From Adineta steineri (taxonomy: Eukaryota; Rotifera; Eurotatoria; Adinetida; Adinetidae): a DNA stretch of 64,000 nucleotides. A program made the translations under genes and the position numbers. The notes beneath the pieces were generated by a model that saw only the letters and a program-made list of their open reading frames with translations, did not search any database and was not told the DNA's origin. The stretch is taken from assembly GCA_905250115.1 (NCBI GenBank), contig CAJNOI010000012.1:396497-460496 (forward strand), read 5' to 3'. This document shows positions 22,820-35,418 of the stretch, in pieces. How positions within the stretch are numbered: position 1 is the stretch's first letter; each line of letters opens with the position of its first letter.

Positions 22820-24300
22820 ATGGCGACGTTGGAAGATATATCAAACATTGAAATTGACAATAAAGTATGAAAACAATGTATACGAGTCACTCAATAATAA
22901 ACAATTTTCATTAGTTTCAGCCACCAGCACCTGTTCAAAATATCAATAAACCATCAGTGAATCGATGGAATATCTCGTATGTAAACTAGAACTTTTAATT
23001 AATAATGATATGCGTTGATTCATTTCAGATGTGAACACTTTCGTTATAAAAGATGTATCTTAGTTTTAATCTGTATCATTTTAATTACGATAATAATTAC
23101 TGTTCCAACGGTTCTTGTACACAAGAGGAGAAGAACAACAACCAGTACAACAACCACAACAGCAACAGCAATAACAGCAACAGCAACAGGAGCAACAATA
23201 CGAACAACAACAGAAGGTATACTTTAGTAGGAAAGTGATGGAAAATCATTGGTTATATCAAACCATAGATAATTGATAAAGAAAAAGTTAAAATATGAAA
23301 AAGGATTTATCTATGGAAATTAATTAAATATAGAATAAGATGAATTTTGTTAATATGATGATTATTTGATACATTGACAATTTACTTTTGCTTTATTATA
23401 GTTCCATTATATTTTACTAATACAACAAAATGGAAACAAAATGGAATAACTATTTTTTCTCAAGACGATTATGATGAATTCCGTTTTGATCTTAATCCTA
23501 TGTATATGGACAACAATGAAGCTATTTATCTTGGTGAAATAAGCAAACATCGCGTTATAAAAATAAAATTAAATGCAATGAATTTTTCAATTGTTGCTGA
23601 TGCAAATGACACAGATCACTTACGAGCTCCAACCGATATTATTGTTGATAAAAAAACTGATTCAATTATTATTTGCGACCAAGGACTCAGACAAATAATT
23701 CGATGGTCTCGTAAAAATGTAACACATAGGGACATAATGATCTCGGAAATTAATTGTAATGGTCTAGCAATGGATGACAAAGGCTCTCTGTATGTTAGTG
23801 ATTGGCTCAAGGTTAACGTCAGCCACTGGGAACTTGGAGTTAATAATAAAAGCTTTGTCGTTGCAGGTGGGAATGGAAATGGAAATAATTTCGAACAACT
23901 CAATCAGCCACATTTCCTCTTTGTCGATAAAGATTATTCATTATATGTGGTGGATAAAAGTAATCATCGTGTGATGAAATGGGAGAAAAATGCAACAAAG
24001 GGAATTGTTGTCGCTGGTGGAAATCGTGCTGGAACTAATCTAACACAATTGTCTAGTCCTTCAGGTATAGTTGTCGATCATTTAGGTAATATCTATGTAA
24101 CCGATACAAACAATCATCGAGTTATGCGATGGATCCATGGAGCTAGAGAAGGTAGCATTGTTGTTGGTGGAAATGGAACAGGAAATGAAACAAACCAATT
24201 AGATTCACCAAGTGATTTAGTATTCGATAAACACGGTAATCTTTATGTCTTTGATACAGTCAATCAGCGAATACAAAAATTTTGCATTGAATCAAATTGA
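22820..24300 (+). CDS. Type II membrane protein with NHL repeats
   Basis: Four exons (22820-22864, 22921-22976, 23029-23216, 23402-24300) give 395 aa. A short cytosolic N-terminus is followed by one transmembrane helix (CILVLICIILITIIITVPTV), a Thr/Ala-rich stalk (TTTSTTTTT...), and an extracellular beta-propeller of NHL repeats. Each repeat has the pattern P-x-D/G-I-x-V-D...G-N-I-Y-V-T-D...NHRVMRW, followed by an xGGNGxGxNxxQLxxP loop; four to five are clear. Many N-x-S/T sites fit an extracellular location. NHL proteins of this shape are abundant in bdelloids and resemble bacterial NHL proteins; function unknown, probably ligand or matrix binding. Confidence 0.8.
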
Positions 24301-25996
24301 AGCTTCTTTGTACTTATTGTAAGAAAACATCTTTATCATAATTCTGTCTCTTCTCATTATATCATATTTTTATTTTAGAAATTATTAAATATTCATCCAA
24401 CTTTATTTTATTCAATCAAGTATTTAATTGTGAACCAAATTAAAACAGTAAATTTTTAAATAATTTTTTTATATGATAAAACTTGAAGATAATTTCATAA
24501 AATTCTGTTTTGTATTACTTATGTATATTGTCTTATTTTATTGTTTAGAAACTTTTAATGTCTCTTTTTTTCAAAAATATTTATTCGAATTTAATGCTAG
24601 AAAGTGACGACTTGTCAGCGGTATCGTAATGATGAGGCCATCAAAATATAAAAGTGAATCTGGAATCATTAATACTTCATTGGAATATTTTTCCATTTAT
24701 AAATTAACGTTAATGATTGAATTTATAGTTCTTAGAAACATAGTCTTGCGATGGTAAGTCACATATACAGCGTGTTGTATTGGCATTTCCAGTAATTGCA
24801 TAAAGACGATACAAGACAATATATAGAAGAAAAACAATCAGAAACACAGATTTATAAAAATAAAATATGTTAGTTTCTGATGAAGACATCATCAGCTTAT
24901 ATGATGTACATCTCCGTGTGCGGAGTAATGTTACAACAATCAAGATAAACGAAGAAAAAAAAAGAAATCGGAAAATATTAATAAAAACATAGAAAAAGTA
25001 GATTGTAGTATTTTTCTTATGAGGACACTGTGAGGATATGAATCCTATGTCTCTCTTTATTCGTAGAAAAACACACGCTATATATAGGATGGTGGAACAC
25101 CCTGTTAGGGATATGTCCAACAAGAGATCAAGTGAACAAGATGAGGAAAAGTCCCATAACATATAGCATCACATATGTAAACGATAGGAGAGGAGAAATC
25201 CATGAACGATATAGAAGAGAACGAGAACACACATATAGAAGAAGATGATGAATCACACTATATATAATATATGTATACGTAACAACAGAACGAAAGAAAC
25301 TATACATATATGCCGTAAGAAAGAAATGAAGAAAGATGATGATACCACCTAACAACACTCAACGTTTTAAAATAGGAAAATGTTTTTTTTCTCATTTCAA
25401 AGCTGAACCAACTTCAATTATAATAAGCAGAGATCACATATATTTCACATTTCTATAAACCGACTGTTCCTTTTGCCATTTAAATTCTAGTTTTTTTCTT
25501 GAAGTTAAAACTTCTGTCTCCAAATAATAGTTTGACTAAAGTTTTAAAATCGATGCTGTGAAATATTTCCATTACAAATCATTCAATCCATGATTTCAGT
25601 TGAATATATCGTCTTTTTGATTAATTCAACCTGATTGTTCACGCACTACTTTACTCGATGTCATCTAATTGATTTATCTCGGTGAATAAAAATGTTTTCT
25701 ATAATAATTTCATCAAAATACAAATAATCACTTTATTTTTCTTTATTAGATGATCAAAATTATCTTAAAATTCTTGTCCTTTATAACCATTAATGCTATA
25801 GTGACATCAGTATAATTATTAATTAAATATATTATATGATTAGATGACAATAACAGTAAGTAAAGTATTAAAAGCTGAAATTACCCCATTCTATTCTTGA
25901 TAGAATCATAAATTATATTCATTCAAAATTTTACGGAAAAGAAAAAATGAAGCTCATTTATTCGATGCATACAATAAATTTTCCAAGAAGTAATTT
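24301..25996. other. Intergenic
   Basis: AT-rich. Two overlapping minus-strand open frames (24710-25162, 25128-25358) encode Phe/Leu/Tyr-rich sequence with no family signature; I do not call them genes. Confidence 0.4.
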
Positions 25997-26975
25997 TCAT
26001 TTACTAATTTGTCTAACAGACAAATTATCATAGTATATGTAACTATCAACATCGGATTTCCAATGATCACCGCTTCCACCACGAAATCTAAAACAAAAAA
26101 GTCAAGTGACAGATGAGAGAAATATTTTCAAAATTAAACATACGTATGAAAAGATAAATTACTGATAAGTCGTTTACTATCATTGGTTGTCCAAAGAATA
26201 CTTTGATCAATCAGTGTGTCTCCATTGATTTTTATTTGAACATGTCCATTAGCATTACTACCAGTATTGGATTTTATATACATATGAACTTTATACCATT
26301 TACCTTTTTCAAGACTACCTAAAAAAATAAAAAATAACATTTTCATTAGTTTCATATATTTCTTTAGGAATCTGAATTTTCCTAAAATAATAATACATAC
26401 CAGATGATGGATATAACTTTCCAAAATTACTTCCACAAGGACCTGCCATTCCTGCATGATATACATATGGATAGAAATAGACTCGTTTTCCATCGTTGTA
26501 CCACATCAATCGTAGAGTTCCACCTGCTCCGTCGAATGGTACATTACATCCAGTATTTCGATTTCCAATACCTAATCCAAAACCAACTTTTCCACCACGA
26601 CTCCAATCAAACTGACTGTGAAATCGAACATCAAAATCTAATTCATATGCAGAACCATCTGGAATTCGAGTAGCAGATACGATACCAGATTCTCCGGATA
26701 GAGCATTTTTTCTTAAAGTAATACGTAAGTTTTTGTTTGAAATCATTGCACGATCATTGTGCCATCCACTGACTGAACCAAAGTCAGATTTAGCCATCAA
26801 ATCAGAATACTGTCCATTAGCATAATTGTCCCAGTTGATTGATTTTTGGTATAATTGTGTCGATCCTCAATTACATAAACATAAAGAAATAGATGCAAAG
26901 AATGTTATGTTTACTCTAATTACCCAAATCAATCAAGACCAAGGACAAAACAATCACTACAACTAATTGAATCAT
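25997..26975 (-). CDS. Secreted polysaccharide lyase family 14-like protein
   Basis: Four exons (26924-26975, 26401-26865, 26144-26318, 25997-26087) join to 260 aa; introns are 56-82 bp. A signal peptide (MIQLVVVIVLSLVLIDLG) is followed by a jelly-roll domain with YELDFDVRFHSQFDWSRGGK, GTLRLMWYNDGKRVYFYP, a Cys-containing GPCGSNFGKL, KGKWYKVHMYI, and a C-terminal GGSGDHWKSDVDSYIYYDN strand. This matches the layout of PL14 alginate/glucuronan lyases (GGK near the active cleft, RLMW, then a W-Y strand pair), enzymes that cleave uronic-acid polymers by beta-elimination. Such genes in animals are patchy, and in bdelloids horizontal gain is likely. Substrate not assignable from sequence. Confidence 0.7.
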
Positions 26976-28361
26976 GTAATAAAAATAAATATTAGAAATA
27001 ACAACGCAAGTGACTTATTCTTTATCAAATGAAAATAAAAGTAGATAACTGTAATTGTATGCCACTTCATTTTATAGATGAATACATCTGACTAATCTTT
27101 AACAAATATTTTGTTGCTTTTTCTTAAATATATTTTTTTCTATCATCTGTATTAGTGCGTAGTTGAGTATCAGCTGTCACATTTCAATTTATTTTTAAAT
27201 TACTTTTTGAGTACCGATGTACTTTTTCTTTATATGATTTTGACTTCAGCTGGAGAAGTAATGAAACACGACTCCAAGCTCGGGATTAAGTCAGGCACAC
27301 AAGAGCTTCTTCAGATTTTGTGTTTAGTTCTTTTTCTTTTTTTCCTTATTTTTGTCATTACTGACCATTTTATTCTTTACATATTACTCATCAGTAAAAG
27401 TTGTTCAGTTTGATAATTTCTTTTTCTACAAAATGATGTCATTTAAACAATACTTTATACAAGTTCGATGTAAATACGAATGATTTGTAGAGATTTCTAT
27501 AGCAGAAGCGGAAGAGAAAATAACTTATACAGACAACTAATCGATTCTTTCGAAATTTATGCGGCAATAGAATGTATATCACGCTGTGAAACTAGTGCTT
27601 ACAAATTATAAAAGAAAAGTTTGAAAGAATAACAATACAATAAAATACTTTATTGAGTATTTTGTTCATTTCGTTGAATACTACCAACGACGCTTTTTTT
27701 GTGTATCTGTCTTGGATTTATGGTCTGATATGTCAGGGTGTGGGCGTGGGTAGGTGAGAGATGATCATAACATCAACACCCACATCCTTAAGATCTTGAT
27801 TAGATCAAATTAAACCATAAACCTAACTCTATTGCAATAAAACTTTGTACCAACAATAAGGAATAATTGAATATATGCGTACTTGGAAAAATGATATGTA
27901 CGAAATTATTTGCGGATGTCTTTTGTGTTCTTTGTTAGGATAAATACTGGTCAGACCTCTGCATATGATTAATGCGCTTTTGACTTGGTAGAAATAAACA
28001 TTATTAAATAACATTTGTCTTCTGATGTCGCGGAAAGATTTTTTTGCTGCTATGAAACCTGAAAATTTCATTTATATGGTTGCTTCGTATTGATTACATT
28101 GAGAAATATATTTGAATGCACAATAAATTAAAAGAAGAAGGACATCGTAAAAAAGTACATTCAATCTTCTCGATGAGACGACTATAACAACAATGCGAAA
28201 CCTCATAACAAAGTATACATTGTATAATTATGTCATACATGTATTAACTCAGCTTATGCCATTGTACATATATATATGCTAATATTTTCATTGATGAAAA
28301 GAAACGTATTGATTGTATTTATTTCAAACAACGTCGCAGCATCTTTGACAGCATTGAAAAA
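26976..28361. other. Intergenic between divergent genes
   Basis: AT-rich; short open frames at 27207-27413 (+) and 27829-28071 (-) have no supporting features. Contains the hairpin at 27733-27795. Confidence 0.4.
27733..27795. repeat. Telomere-like hairpin element
   Basis: CAGGGTGTGGGCGTGGGTAG on the left; CAACACCCACATCCTTAAGA on the right, ending with a variant of the CTCAAGAT terminus. Confidence 0.75.
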
Positions 28362-30225
28362 ATGCAGAATTCTAAAATACGTGTAACACGAATCAAATCA
28401 AAACGATGTACTATTCATCGAAATCAGTCTAACCATGTAAGTAAATTCGGATCAAATCTAAGACAAACATAATAGTTTGTTCTTTGATTACAATTATATC
28501 TTGTCAATGTTTAAAGTAGTGTATGAGACTTATGTTCCTAAATAATATAGTATAAAAAATATTGTTAATTGACTATAGCTTGTAGAAATAGTACTATATT
28601 GAACCATTCTGATTTTCATAATTTTAACAGGCAGGAATAACGACTGGCTTGTGTGAGTCGTTTCATTCTAAACAAGCAATATATGAGCAAGACTTAACAA
28701 GTAAACAAATGGACTCGATACCTTTGAAAATGGCTGTTTCTTCTTCAACAGTTTCTGCACTAAAAAACAAAATGATGAGAAAAACAGCAACCGTACCAAT
28801 GGCGCCCATTCTGGAACAAAGACCAAAGTCGAGCACCATCAACCCACATCATCAAGCTATGAATGACAGTTTTGCTCCGAGCAGTGTTTTTGTCAAAGAT
28901 ATAGGAATGCAAAATTACATCAATCTTGCAAAAGATTCACCGAAATTCTCACCACGTTTCAAGACACAATTGTCGACTTTACCAAAGTCCAAACTAATCC
29001 AGGTAATGTATTACTTATTTCTGCCTATATCGAATATTTTTCTTCGTAGGATAAAATATCTACCAAATCAGTTTTACAGTGTGCAAATCTATCTCAAATT
29101 CGACTATAAAAACTTGACGGTATATACACTCATGACTGTTTTTCTATTGTAGAAGGTGGCACCTGCAAATAGTAGCGACGAAGACAGTGATATAGTACCG
29201 TCAACATCACAATTTCCGGTACAGAATAACTTTCATACAACAAGAAAAATACCACTAAAAATCTTCTCTTTGCCCAAAATTGACAAAACCAGTCGAAGAG
29301 TACGATATTCTGTCCCAGATGACTATGAGCAACCAAACAGCAATCGACGACGTCGTTCAAAATTATTCGGTAGATGTTGTTCTTTTTGGTCACCTTGTTG
29401 TTGTTTGACAACAAGTCTTCTTTTGGCATTGCTTCTTGCTGGTTCTGCAACATTAATTGTAATACTAATGACAATGAATCAAAAATCCACTGTTACAATA
29501 AGTATGGTGATCTGTTTTTGTTGAAGTTTGCTTCTTACTATTTATAGTATGTTTTAGCGACAATAATATTAACAACGACTACTAACACAACTAACCAAAC
29601 CTCTACGACTACCAGTACAACTAATCAAACGTCTGCGACTGCCAGTACAACTAACCAAACGTCTGCGACTGCCAGTACCACTAGTCAAACGTCTACAACC
29701 CTGATCACAACGACAACCATAACTTCCATTAATACGACTTCAATCAGTACTACGACTATTACACGCAACATTTGCACTGGTAGCTTAACCTATGTATCAC
29801 AACTTCTTTATTTGGATTTAACCTCAAATCTTACTTGGACGATGTATTCGTTCAATTACACGGCACCCAACATTACCTCGGCTAAACTTATGTTCGCACT
29901 GCGCGATGATCCAGACTATCTGTATTTAGATGATGTTTCCGTAACTAACAGTTCAGGAATTCAGCTCTTATCAAACGGTGGTTTCGAATTGGATACTCTT
30001 TCAGGGTGGACGTATTGTAATCCTAGCAATGCTCCTTCTTCTGGTGCCATTAGCTTAGGAAATTCTCATAGTGGTTCCTATTCTTATATGGATGGATCAG
30101 TAGGTTCCAGCGACTATTTGAGTCAAACATTTGCCGTTGTGCCGAACAATATCTATTCTATCACATTTTGGCTTTCTTCAAGTTCCACCAGTTCAACTTT
30201 TGCTCTCGTTACCATTGGCGCTTAA
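28362..30225 (+). CDS. Membrane protein with Thr-rich stalk and carbohydrate-binding-like ectodomain
   Basis: Four exons (28362-28436, 28631-29002, 29153-29501, 29558-30225) join to 487 aa. A long basic, Ser-rich cytosolic N-terminus leads to a Cys-rich juxtamembrane patch (GRCCSFWSPCCCL), one transmembrane helix (LLLALLLAGSATLIVILM), and then a Thr/Asn/Ser-rich stalk with an imperfect repeat of TNQTSATASTT, fit for heavy O-glycosylation. The C-terminal ectodomain has LYLDDVSVTNSSG, LLSNGGFELDTLSGW and SYSYMDGSVGSSDYLSQTF, the pattern of galactose-binding-like/carbohydrate-binding jelly rolls found in many bdelloid surface proteins. Same type II plan as the NHL gene at 22820-24300. Ligand unknown. 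Confidence 0.7.
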
Positions 30226-31130
30226 CCAAACTTTCAAAACGGCTAATCTACCCTGTACGAGAGAAGAACTGTAGAGTATCGAATCAGTTATAAACTGGAC
30301 AATTAATAGCAAACAGTGACGCTTAGTTTTTATCTTTCTTTAGAAAACTTATTGCATATTTATACTATTACGTTTATCACTATTAGATAGTGATCAATAA
30401 CAGAGGTGTGGGTGTAGATAGTTAAAGATAGGAGACACATATATCCGCCATCAAAGACAATTTCGAGAAGCAAATAACATTTAGCACTCTGATAGAAAAA
30501 TAATCCACGATTTGTACGATCACACAAATATTCTTGCAGTGGAATGAAAAAAAACGTCGTAGTATTTTAATAAAAGCATGTCTACAAATATTTCATAATA
30601 AATGTTTTCTAGTCTAACAAACTCATGATTTTTATTACAATAATACGACGTGCCAGCAGTTATCACTACTCACTCTCTGTAGGAAGGTAAATAGATCTCA
30701 TATCAATTTTACTATTGCTTTTATTGCATTCTCATATATAAATCTGACATTTCGAGTTGTTGACGTATGTGTTATTATGGGTATGGTTTTGATTTTTTTA
30801 ATAAGCATGAACATTTATTACTTTTTCTCCTCATATTTATCAACAGAGAGAAATAGAGTTTGAGATACATCTATTGGTGATTTAAAATAACATAGGCTTG
30901 AAGAACAGGTAAGTAACAGAATAATCTACTAATGACGTACACTAAATAGTATTATTTATATTTATACTTGAAAACATAGTTAGAATAAAACAGAACAAAA
31001 TAAACTAAGGAGACTACTCTTTATCAAATGTATGATTAGTTTTTCTTAATAAAGAATCGAATCATAATTATCATTGATATTTATATTTAGTTGAACAAAT
31101 ATAAATCTGAAGACTAAAATTTATTTCAAA
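30226..31130. other. Intergenic
   Basis: AT-rich spacer with the weak hairpin at 30402-30450. No gene seen. Confidence 0.4.
30402..30450. repeat. Telomere-like hairpin element (degraded)
   Basis: Left arm AGAGGTGTGGGTGTAGATAG; the right arm is only partly preserved (GACACATATATCCGCC). Confidence 0.45.
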
Positions 31131-32307
31131 ATGGGTAGCTGTCAATCATCATTGTCTCGAATAGAAAGAGACGCATATGAAGATATTATCAACAGTATTC
31201 CTATCCATTGCCAACAAGAAATTATTAAATTACCAAAAAGAAAATTTTTTAATATCTATAAATTTCATTTAATAGCTAAATATTATCTTCAACAAAAAGA
31301 ATATCAAATGGCACTTTTAAACGAATGTCTAGCAATTCAGAATTTAGAACTTCTGTTATCCAATCATAAAGATCACATGATTTTTGCACCAATGCACAAC
31401 TTACTTTCATTATGTTTCTTGGAAACGATGAACATGCAACTGGCCATTCTAGAAGGATTAATAACCTTGAAGATAATACTGAAACATATGGCAACAGATT
31501 ACCTAGAAATAGGTTTACAATATTTTCGAGTAGCTGTTTTCTGTCTATTGGGAAGACAATTCAAATCAGCTGAACGATATTTCATAAAATCTATTGAAAT
31601 AGCACAACTTGGCGATGGATTGCGACTAGATTTCATTCAAAAAATAGAAGTACTTCTTCAAACGACAAGGTAAAGAAATCTATGAACGAAAAGATAACTA
31701 GCTTTTGATTCTATTATATATTCCTTGAGTAGAACGTATGTGATATTAGTTAAACATTTTCATTTAGTTCACTTTTCTTTTGTTTAATAGAGCACAAATT
31801 AGTGGTTCACCATTACGAATTATACCAATTAACTATGAGTCAGGTCTTGATGAGAATCGAGAAGATCTTATACGTCGTGCAACGAATGAAATGAGTGTCA
31901 TCGCTAATCAATTTGGAACGTTTCAAATTAATGAGACTGAATTGAAGCGTTTACCTGATAAACAAACGGAATTACTAATTAATGACAACATTGTAAATGA
32001 TATTTTGAATAGTTTAATAACTTTTCTAAAAGAAAATGACCCGTTGAATAAATTAGGAATAAAAGGTAGTGGAATCTGTTTTGTCGCAGCATATTTCAAA
32101 AGTATACAAATGGAAACAAGTTCATTGTCAATTCCAATTATCGAAGCTGGATTAACAATAATTATTAATCAAATCAATGATGACGATCGATTTAGACCAT
32201 TGAAACAATTACCATTTACGATTTCCTATATTGATGATGATCAATCGAATATAGCAGGCGTGCGTGTGTTTCAAATCAAAGGAATTATAACATCTAACAA
32301 ACAATAG
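31131..32307 (+). CDS. TPR-like protein with N-terminal acylation motif
   Basis: Exons 31131-31669 and 31791-32307 give 351 aa. The N-terminus MGSCQSS is a classic dual-acylation signal (Gly2 myristate, Cys4 palmitate), so the protein is probably held on the inner membrane face. The first 180 residues are helical pairs of TPR spacing (YYLQQKEYQMALLNECLAIQ, LCFLETMNMQLAILEGL, LLGRQFKSAERYFIKSIEIA). The second exon encodes an unrecognised alpha/beta domain (ICFVAAYFKS...LTIIINQIND...ISYIDDD). No enzymatic motif. Possibly a membrane-tethered adaptor; this role is inference. Confidence 0.6.
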
Positions 32308-33014
32308 TAAGTCTTTTTTTGGATTTTATCATCGAAAATAAATAATTACTTTTTTTGTAATTTGCTTCATAGAAAAGAAATAAATTTTGGAGATTTATTC
32401 ACCTTTCAAAGAAGCAACGTTTAATTGATATGTACATCCAAAGATGAATAATAGTTTTTTTCAAAATTCAATCTTTAGTTGAGTAAAGCTCGCTATTGTG
32501 TTTGCACTTTGAAAAAAATTATAAAATGTTTCAAAATGTGATTGTAAATAAACGATGTATCTATTTAATGTACGTACAGAAGACAATTGACTATTACTTA
32601 AAATCTGGAGAATATCCCACTTTACAACAGTTACAATAGAAAAAGCCAGGGAACTAACGAAATTTTGTTTTATTGTACGAACACTTAAATAAATTAATAT
32701 ATATACCTATATCGTTCAAACCGATCAAAACTCGTCGGTTAAGTGTGAGTGGATGTGAGCACAACGCCTCTTAACCTTCACTCACACCATCAAGATGTGT
32801 TTTCATGCGTTTTTTTTCAAAGTAAAGTTTGACTAGATAAACAAAATTGAATGAAAATGACAACCGAAATTAGTTCACCTTTTTGTGTGTTCTTTATCTT
32901 TCGCAACCGTTTGGTAGTTGATAGAAAAATATCGACATTTGCCACTTTTCTTTGAATGTCAGTGAGTGAGAATAAATAACAAGTTACTTTTCATTTCTTT
33001 AACTGTATTTCACT
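32308..33014. other. Intergenic with duplicated promoter region
   Basis: Contains the hairpin at 32738-32798. The 200 bp before the next ATG are closely repeated before the second arrestin-like copy (34200-34440), so the presumed promoter was duplicated with the gene. Confidence 0.5.
32738..32798. repeat. Telomere-like hairpin element
   Basis: GTTAAGTGTGAGTGGATGTG against CCTTCACTCACACCATCAAG, ending CATCAAGATG. It was duplicated together with the gene that follows (see 34140-34200). Confidence 0.65.
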
Positions 33015-33995
33015 ATGAGTTGTGCAATGCAGGGTGTTCTTCAACAATATTTGTTTCTCACGCTAATGTTCTTAAGCTTCAGTAGCTTTATATCTTCTGA
33101 ATTCGATATCAAATGTAAATTTGCTGGAAAACAGAATACTCCGTTTTGGGCTGGCGACATTATCGCTGGTACGGTCGAATATGCGCATAGTAAATATCCG
33201 GAATGGAATATAACAAATATCAGGGCTGTACTGTTTGGCATGGTTTCATATAAAGCGAGGTTTTTTGAAAAGAGATCACGTCACAGCTATGAATTCTTAC
33301 GTGAACGACTCATCTTACGATCAGCCAATGGTTCAAAAGATCTTCTTCCAGCATTTCACAACTACAGTTGGCCGTTTAGTTTCCGTCTTGATAAATCTTT
33401 ACCACCTACGGTTCAAAAGATTCATTCCAAAAGCGCAAATGTTTATTACTACATTATGTTTCTGTTTGAACGACCCGAGTGGTATAGAAAGGATCTTGAC
33501 AAAACTTGCTCTGTTAATATTCAACATTTGTCGTCGTTGACAAATGCAAAGCAAGTTGAAGAACGAAAAAAGAATGAAAAAGGTACTCACCTTCATGTTA
33601 TTCTTCATAAAAATATAGTCGTTGCTGGAAAAACCTTCTCATTTACGGTTAACCTGCAAAACTGGAAGAAAGCACTCATACATCGCTTATCCGCTACTCT
33701 GTTACAGACAGTAACAGGAGGTCGCATCACAAAAACAAATGACGTTTTACATAAGCAGACTCTTGAGGGAATGCATTCATTTCAAAATGAAACTTTTCAT
33801 CAACAGTTCGAATTACCTGTACCTCTCAATGCTGCATCCACATGGGCTGCGAATTCTTCTTTCGGGTTTTTTAAAGGCAAACCACTTGCCGTGAGCCATA
33901 AACTTCAAGTCGAAGCTCATATTCGTGGTTTCTACACCAATATTTGTCTGAAGATTCCGCTGACCATTATCTATACAAACGAAACACAAAACTGA
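33015..33995 (+). CDS. Secreted arrestin-fold-like protein
   Basis: Intronless, 326 aa. A hydrophobic N-terminal segment (YLFLTLMFLSFSSFISS) looks like a signal peptide. The body follows the arrestin N-domain pattern: FWAGDIIAGTVEY (family: GD.i.G.v.l), a long strand, NYSWPFSFRLDKSLPPTVQ (family: fpF.f.lP..lP.S), then a second beta-sandwich half with HLHVILHKNIVVAGKTFSFTVNL. Several N-x-S/T sites support secretion. Arrestin-domain proteins normally work in the cytosol on receptors and in endosome sorting, so an exported form is unusual; an internal Met at codon 5 would not remove the signal. A tandem copy lies 450 bp downstream. Confidence 0.6.
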   Translation: MSCAMQGVLQQYLFLTLMFLSFSSFISSEFDIKCKFAGKQNTPFWAGDIIAGTVEYAHSKYPEWNITNIRAVLFGMVSYKARFFEKRSRHSYEFLRERLILRSANGSKDLLPAFHNYSWPFSFRLDKSLPPTVQKIHSKSANVYYYIMFLFERPEWYRKDLDKTCSVNIQHLSSLTNAKQVEERKKNEKGTHLHVILHKNIVVAGKTFSFTVNLQNWKKALIHRLSATLLQTVTGGRITKTNDVLHKQTLEGMHSFQNETFHQQFELPVPLNAASTWAANSSFGFFKGKPLAVSHKLQVEAHIRGFYTNICLKIPLTIIYTNETQN

Positions 33996-34098
33996 TCAAA
34001 TACTGTCATCACTATACAAACTAAGGATATTTCTTCGCGAATGACTTCTGTTTTTCTTGATTATATCTAAATCAATATGTTTCTATGAAGTTCTATTC

Positions 34099-34104
34099 AA
34101 TAAA
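34099..34104 (+). terminator. Polyadenylation signal of arrestin-like gene
   Basis: AATAAA 104 bp after the stop codon and about 35 bp before the hairpin element. Confidence 0.5.
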
Positions 34105-34139
34105 TGAAAGTTAAACCTTGATGGTGTCTGTAGGTTTCT

Positions 34140-34200
34140 TCTGAGGGTGTGGGTGAGGGTGTGATTGTTCACTCTGTCTACTCCATCCACACCCTATATG
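34140..34200. repeat. Telomere-like hairpin element
   Basis: CTGAGGGTGTGGGTGAGGGT against CTCCATCCACACCCTA. It occupies the same position relative to the gene as 32738-32798. Confidence 0.75.
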
Positions 34201-34449
34201 TGCACATGCAAATTATTGTGTGTTTACACGCCTTTCTTTTCAAAATAAACTTTGACTATGCAAATAAAATTGAATGAAAATGGCAACCCAAATTAGTTCA
34301 CATTTTTGTGTGATCTTTATCTTTCGCAACCTTTTGGTAGTTGATAGAAAAATATCGACATTTGCCACTTTTCTTTTAATGTCAGTAAGTGAGAATAAAT
34401 AACAAATCATTTTTGATTTCTTCATTTGTATTTCATTATACGTTGTGCA

Positions 34450-35418
34450 ATGCAGAGTGTTATTCAACAATATTTGTTTCTTACATCGATGTTTTTAAGC
34501 TCAAATAGCTTTTATTTTCCGACATTCGATGCCAAATGTAAATTTGCTGGACAACAGCATACCACATTTTGGGCTGGTGGTACCGTTGCTGGCACGGTCG
34601 AATATACTGATAGTGAACATACGGAATGGAATATAACGCATATCACCGCTGAACTGCACGGTCGAATTGAATTCAAAACGAACGTTTGGGAGAAGAGAAA
34701 ACGTCGCGGCTACACTTTCTCAGACAAACGATTCATATTCCGGTCAGCCATTGATTCAAAAGATTTTCTTTCAACAAGCGGTAACTACAGTTGGCCGTTC
34801 AGGTTTCGTCGTAGCAAATTCTTACCACCTACGATCAAACAGACTCATTCCAAAAGCGCAGAACTTATGTACTATATTGCTTTGATATTTGAACGACCCG
34901 GCTGGTATAGAGCGAACATTCGTAAACAGTGCTACATTGATATTCAACATTTGTCGTCGTTAAAGAATGCAAAAAAAGTTGAAGAACAAAAAGCAAATCG
35001 AAAAGGTGTTCATCTTCATGTTATTCTTTATAAAAACATAGTCGCTGTTGGAAAAAACATTTCATTGGAAGTTAACCTGCGTAATCCAAAGAAAAAACTC
35101 ATACGTCGTATAATCGCCACTTTGTTCCAGATAGTATCAGGAGGTTGCATCAGAAAAGAACGTGCAGTTCTAAATTAGCAGAATCTCAAAGGAATTGACT
35201 CATTTCGAGGTGAAACGTTTCATCAACAGTTGGAATTACCTGTACCTCTCAAAGCTGCATCTACATGGGCTGCAGACTCTTCTAATGGGTTTTTAAAGTG
35301 CAGACCGTTGGTCGTGAGTCATAAACTTCAAGTCGAAGCCGACATTCGTGGCTTCTATACCAATATTCGCCTGGAACTTCCGCTAACCATTATCTACACG
35401 AATGAAACACAAAACTGA
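34450..35418 (+). pseudogene. Secreted arrestin-fold-like protein, tandem copy with nonsense codon
   Basis: Colinear paralogue of 33015-33995, including signal peptide, FWAGGTVAGTVEY, NYSWPFRFRRSKFLPPTI and the C-terminal TIIYTNETQN. The start used by the first copy has become ATA CGT, but the in-frame ATG four codons later remains. A TAG at 35176-35178 replaces a Lys codon (AAG in copy 1); the frame continues without another stop to 35416-35418. This single nonsense change would remove the last third of the protein. A recent pseudogene, or a truncated product. Confidence 0.7.

Larger units (their letters stand above)
33996..34449. other. Spacer between tandem arrestin-like copies
   Basis: Holds a polyadenylation signal (34099-34104), a hairpin (34140-34200) and the duplicated upstream region. 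Confidence 0.5.

Noticed and set aside
24710-25358. Two overlapping minus-strand frames with many hydrophobic residues
   Set aside because: Phe/Leu/Tyr-rich from AG-rich plus strand; different frames, no splice connection or receptor motifs.
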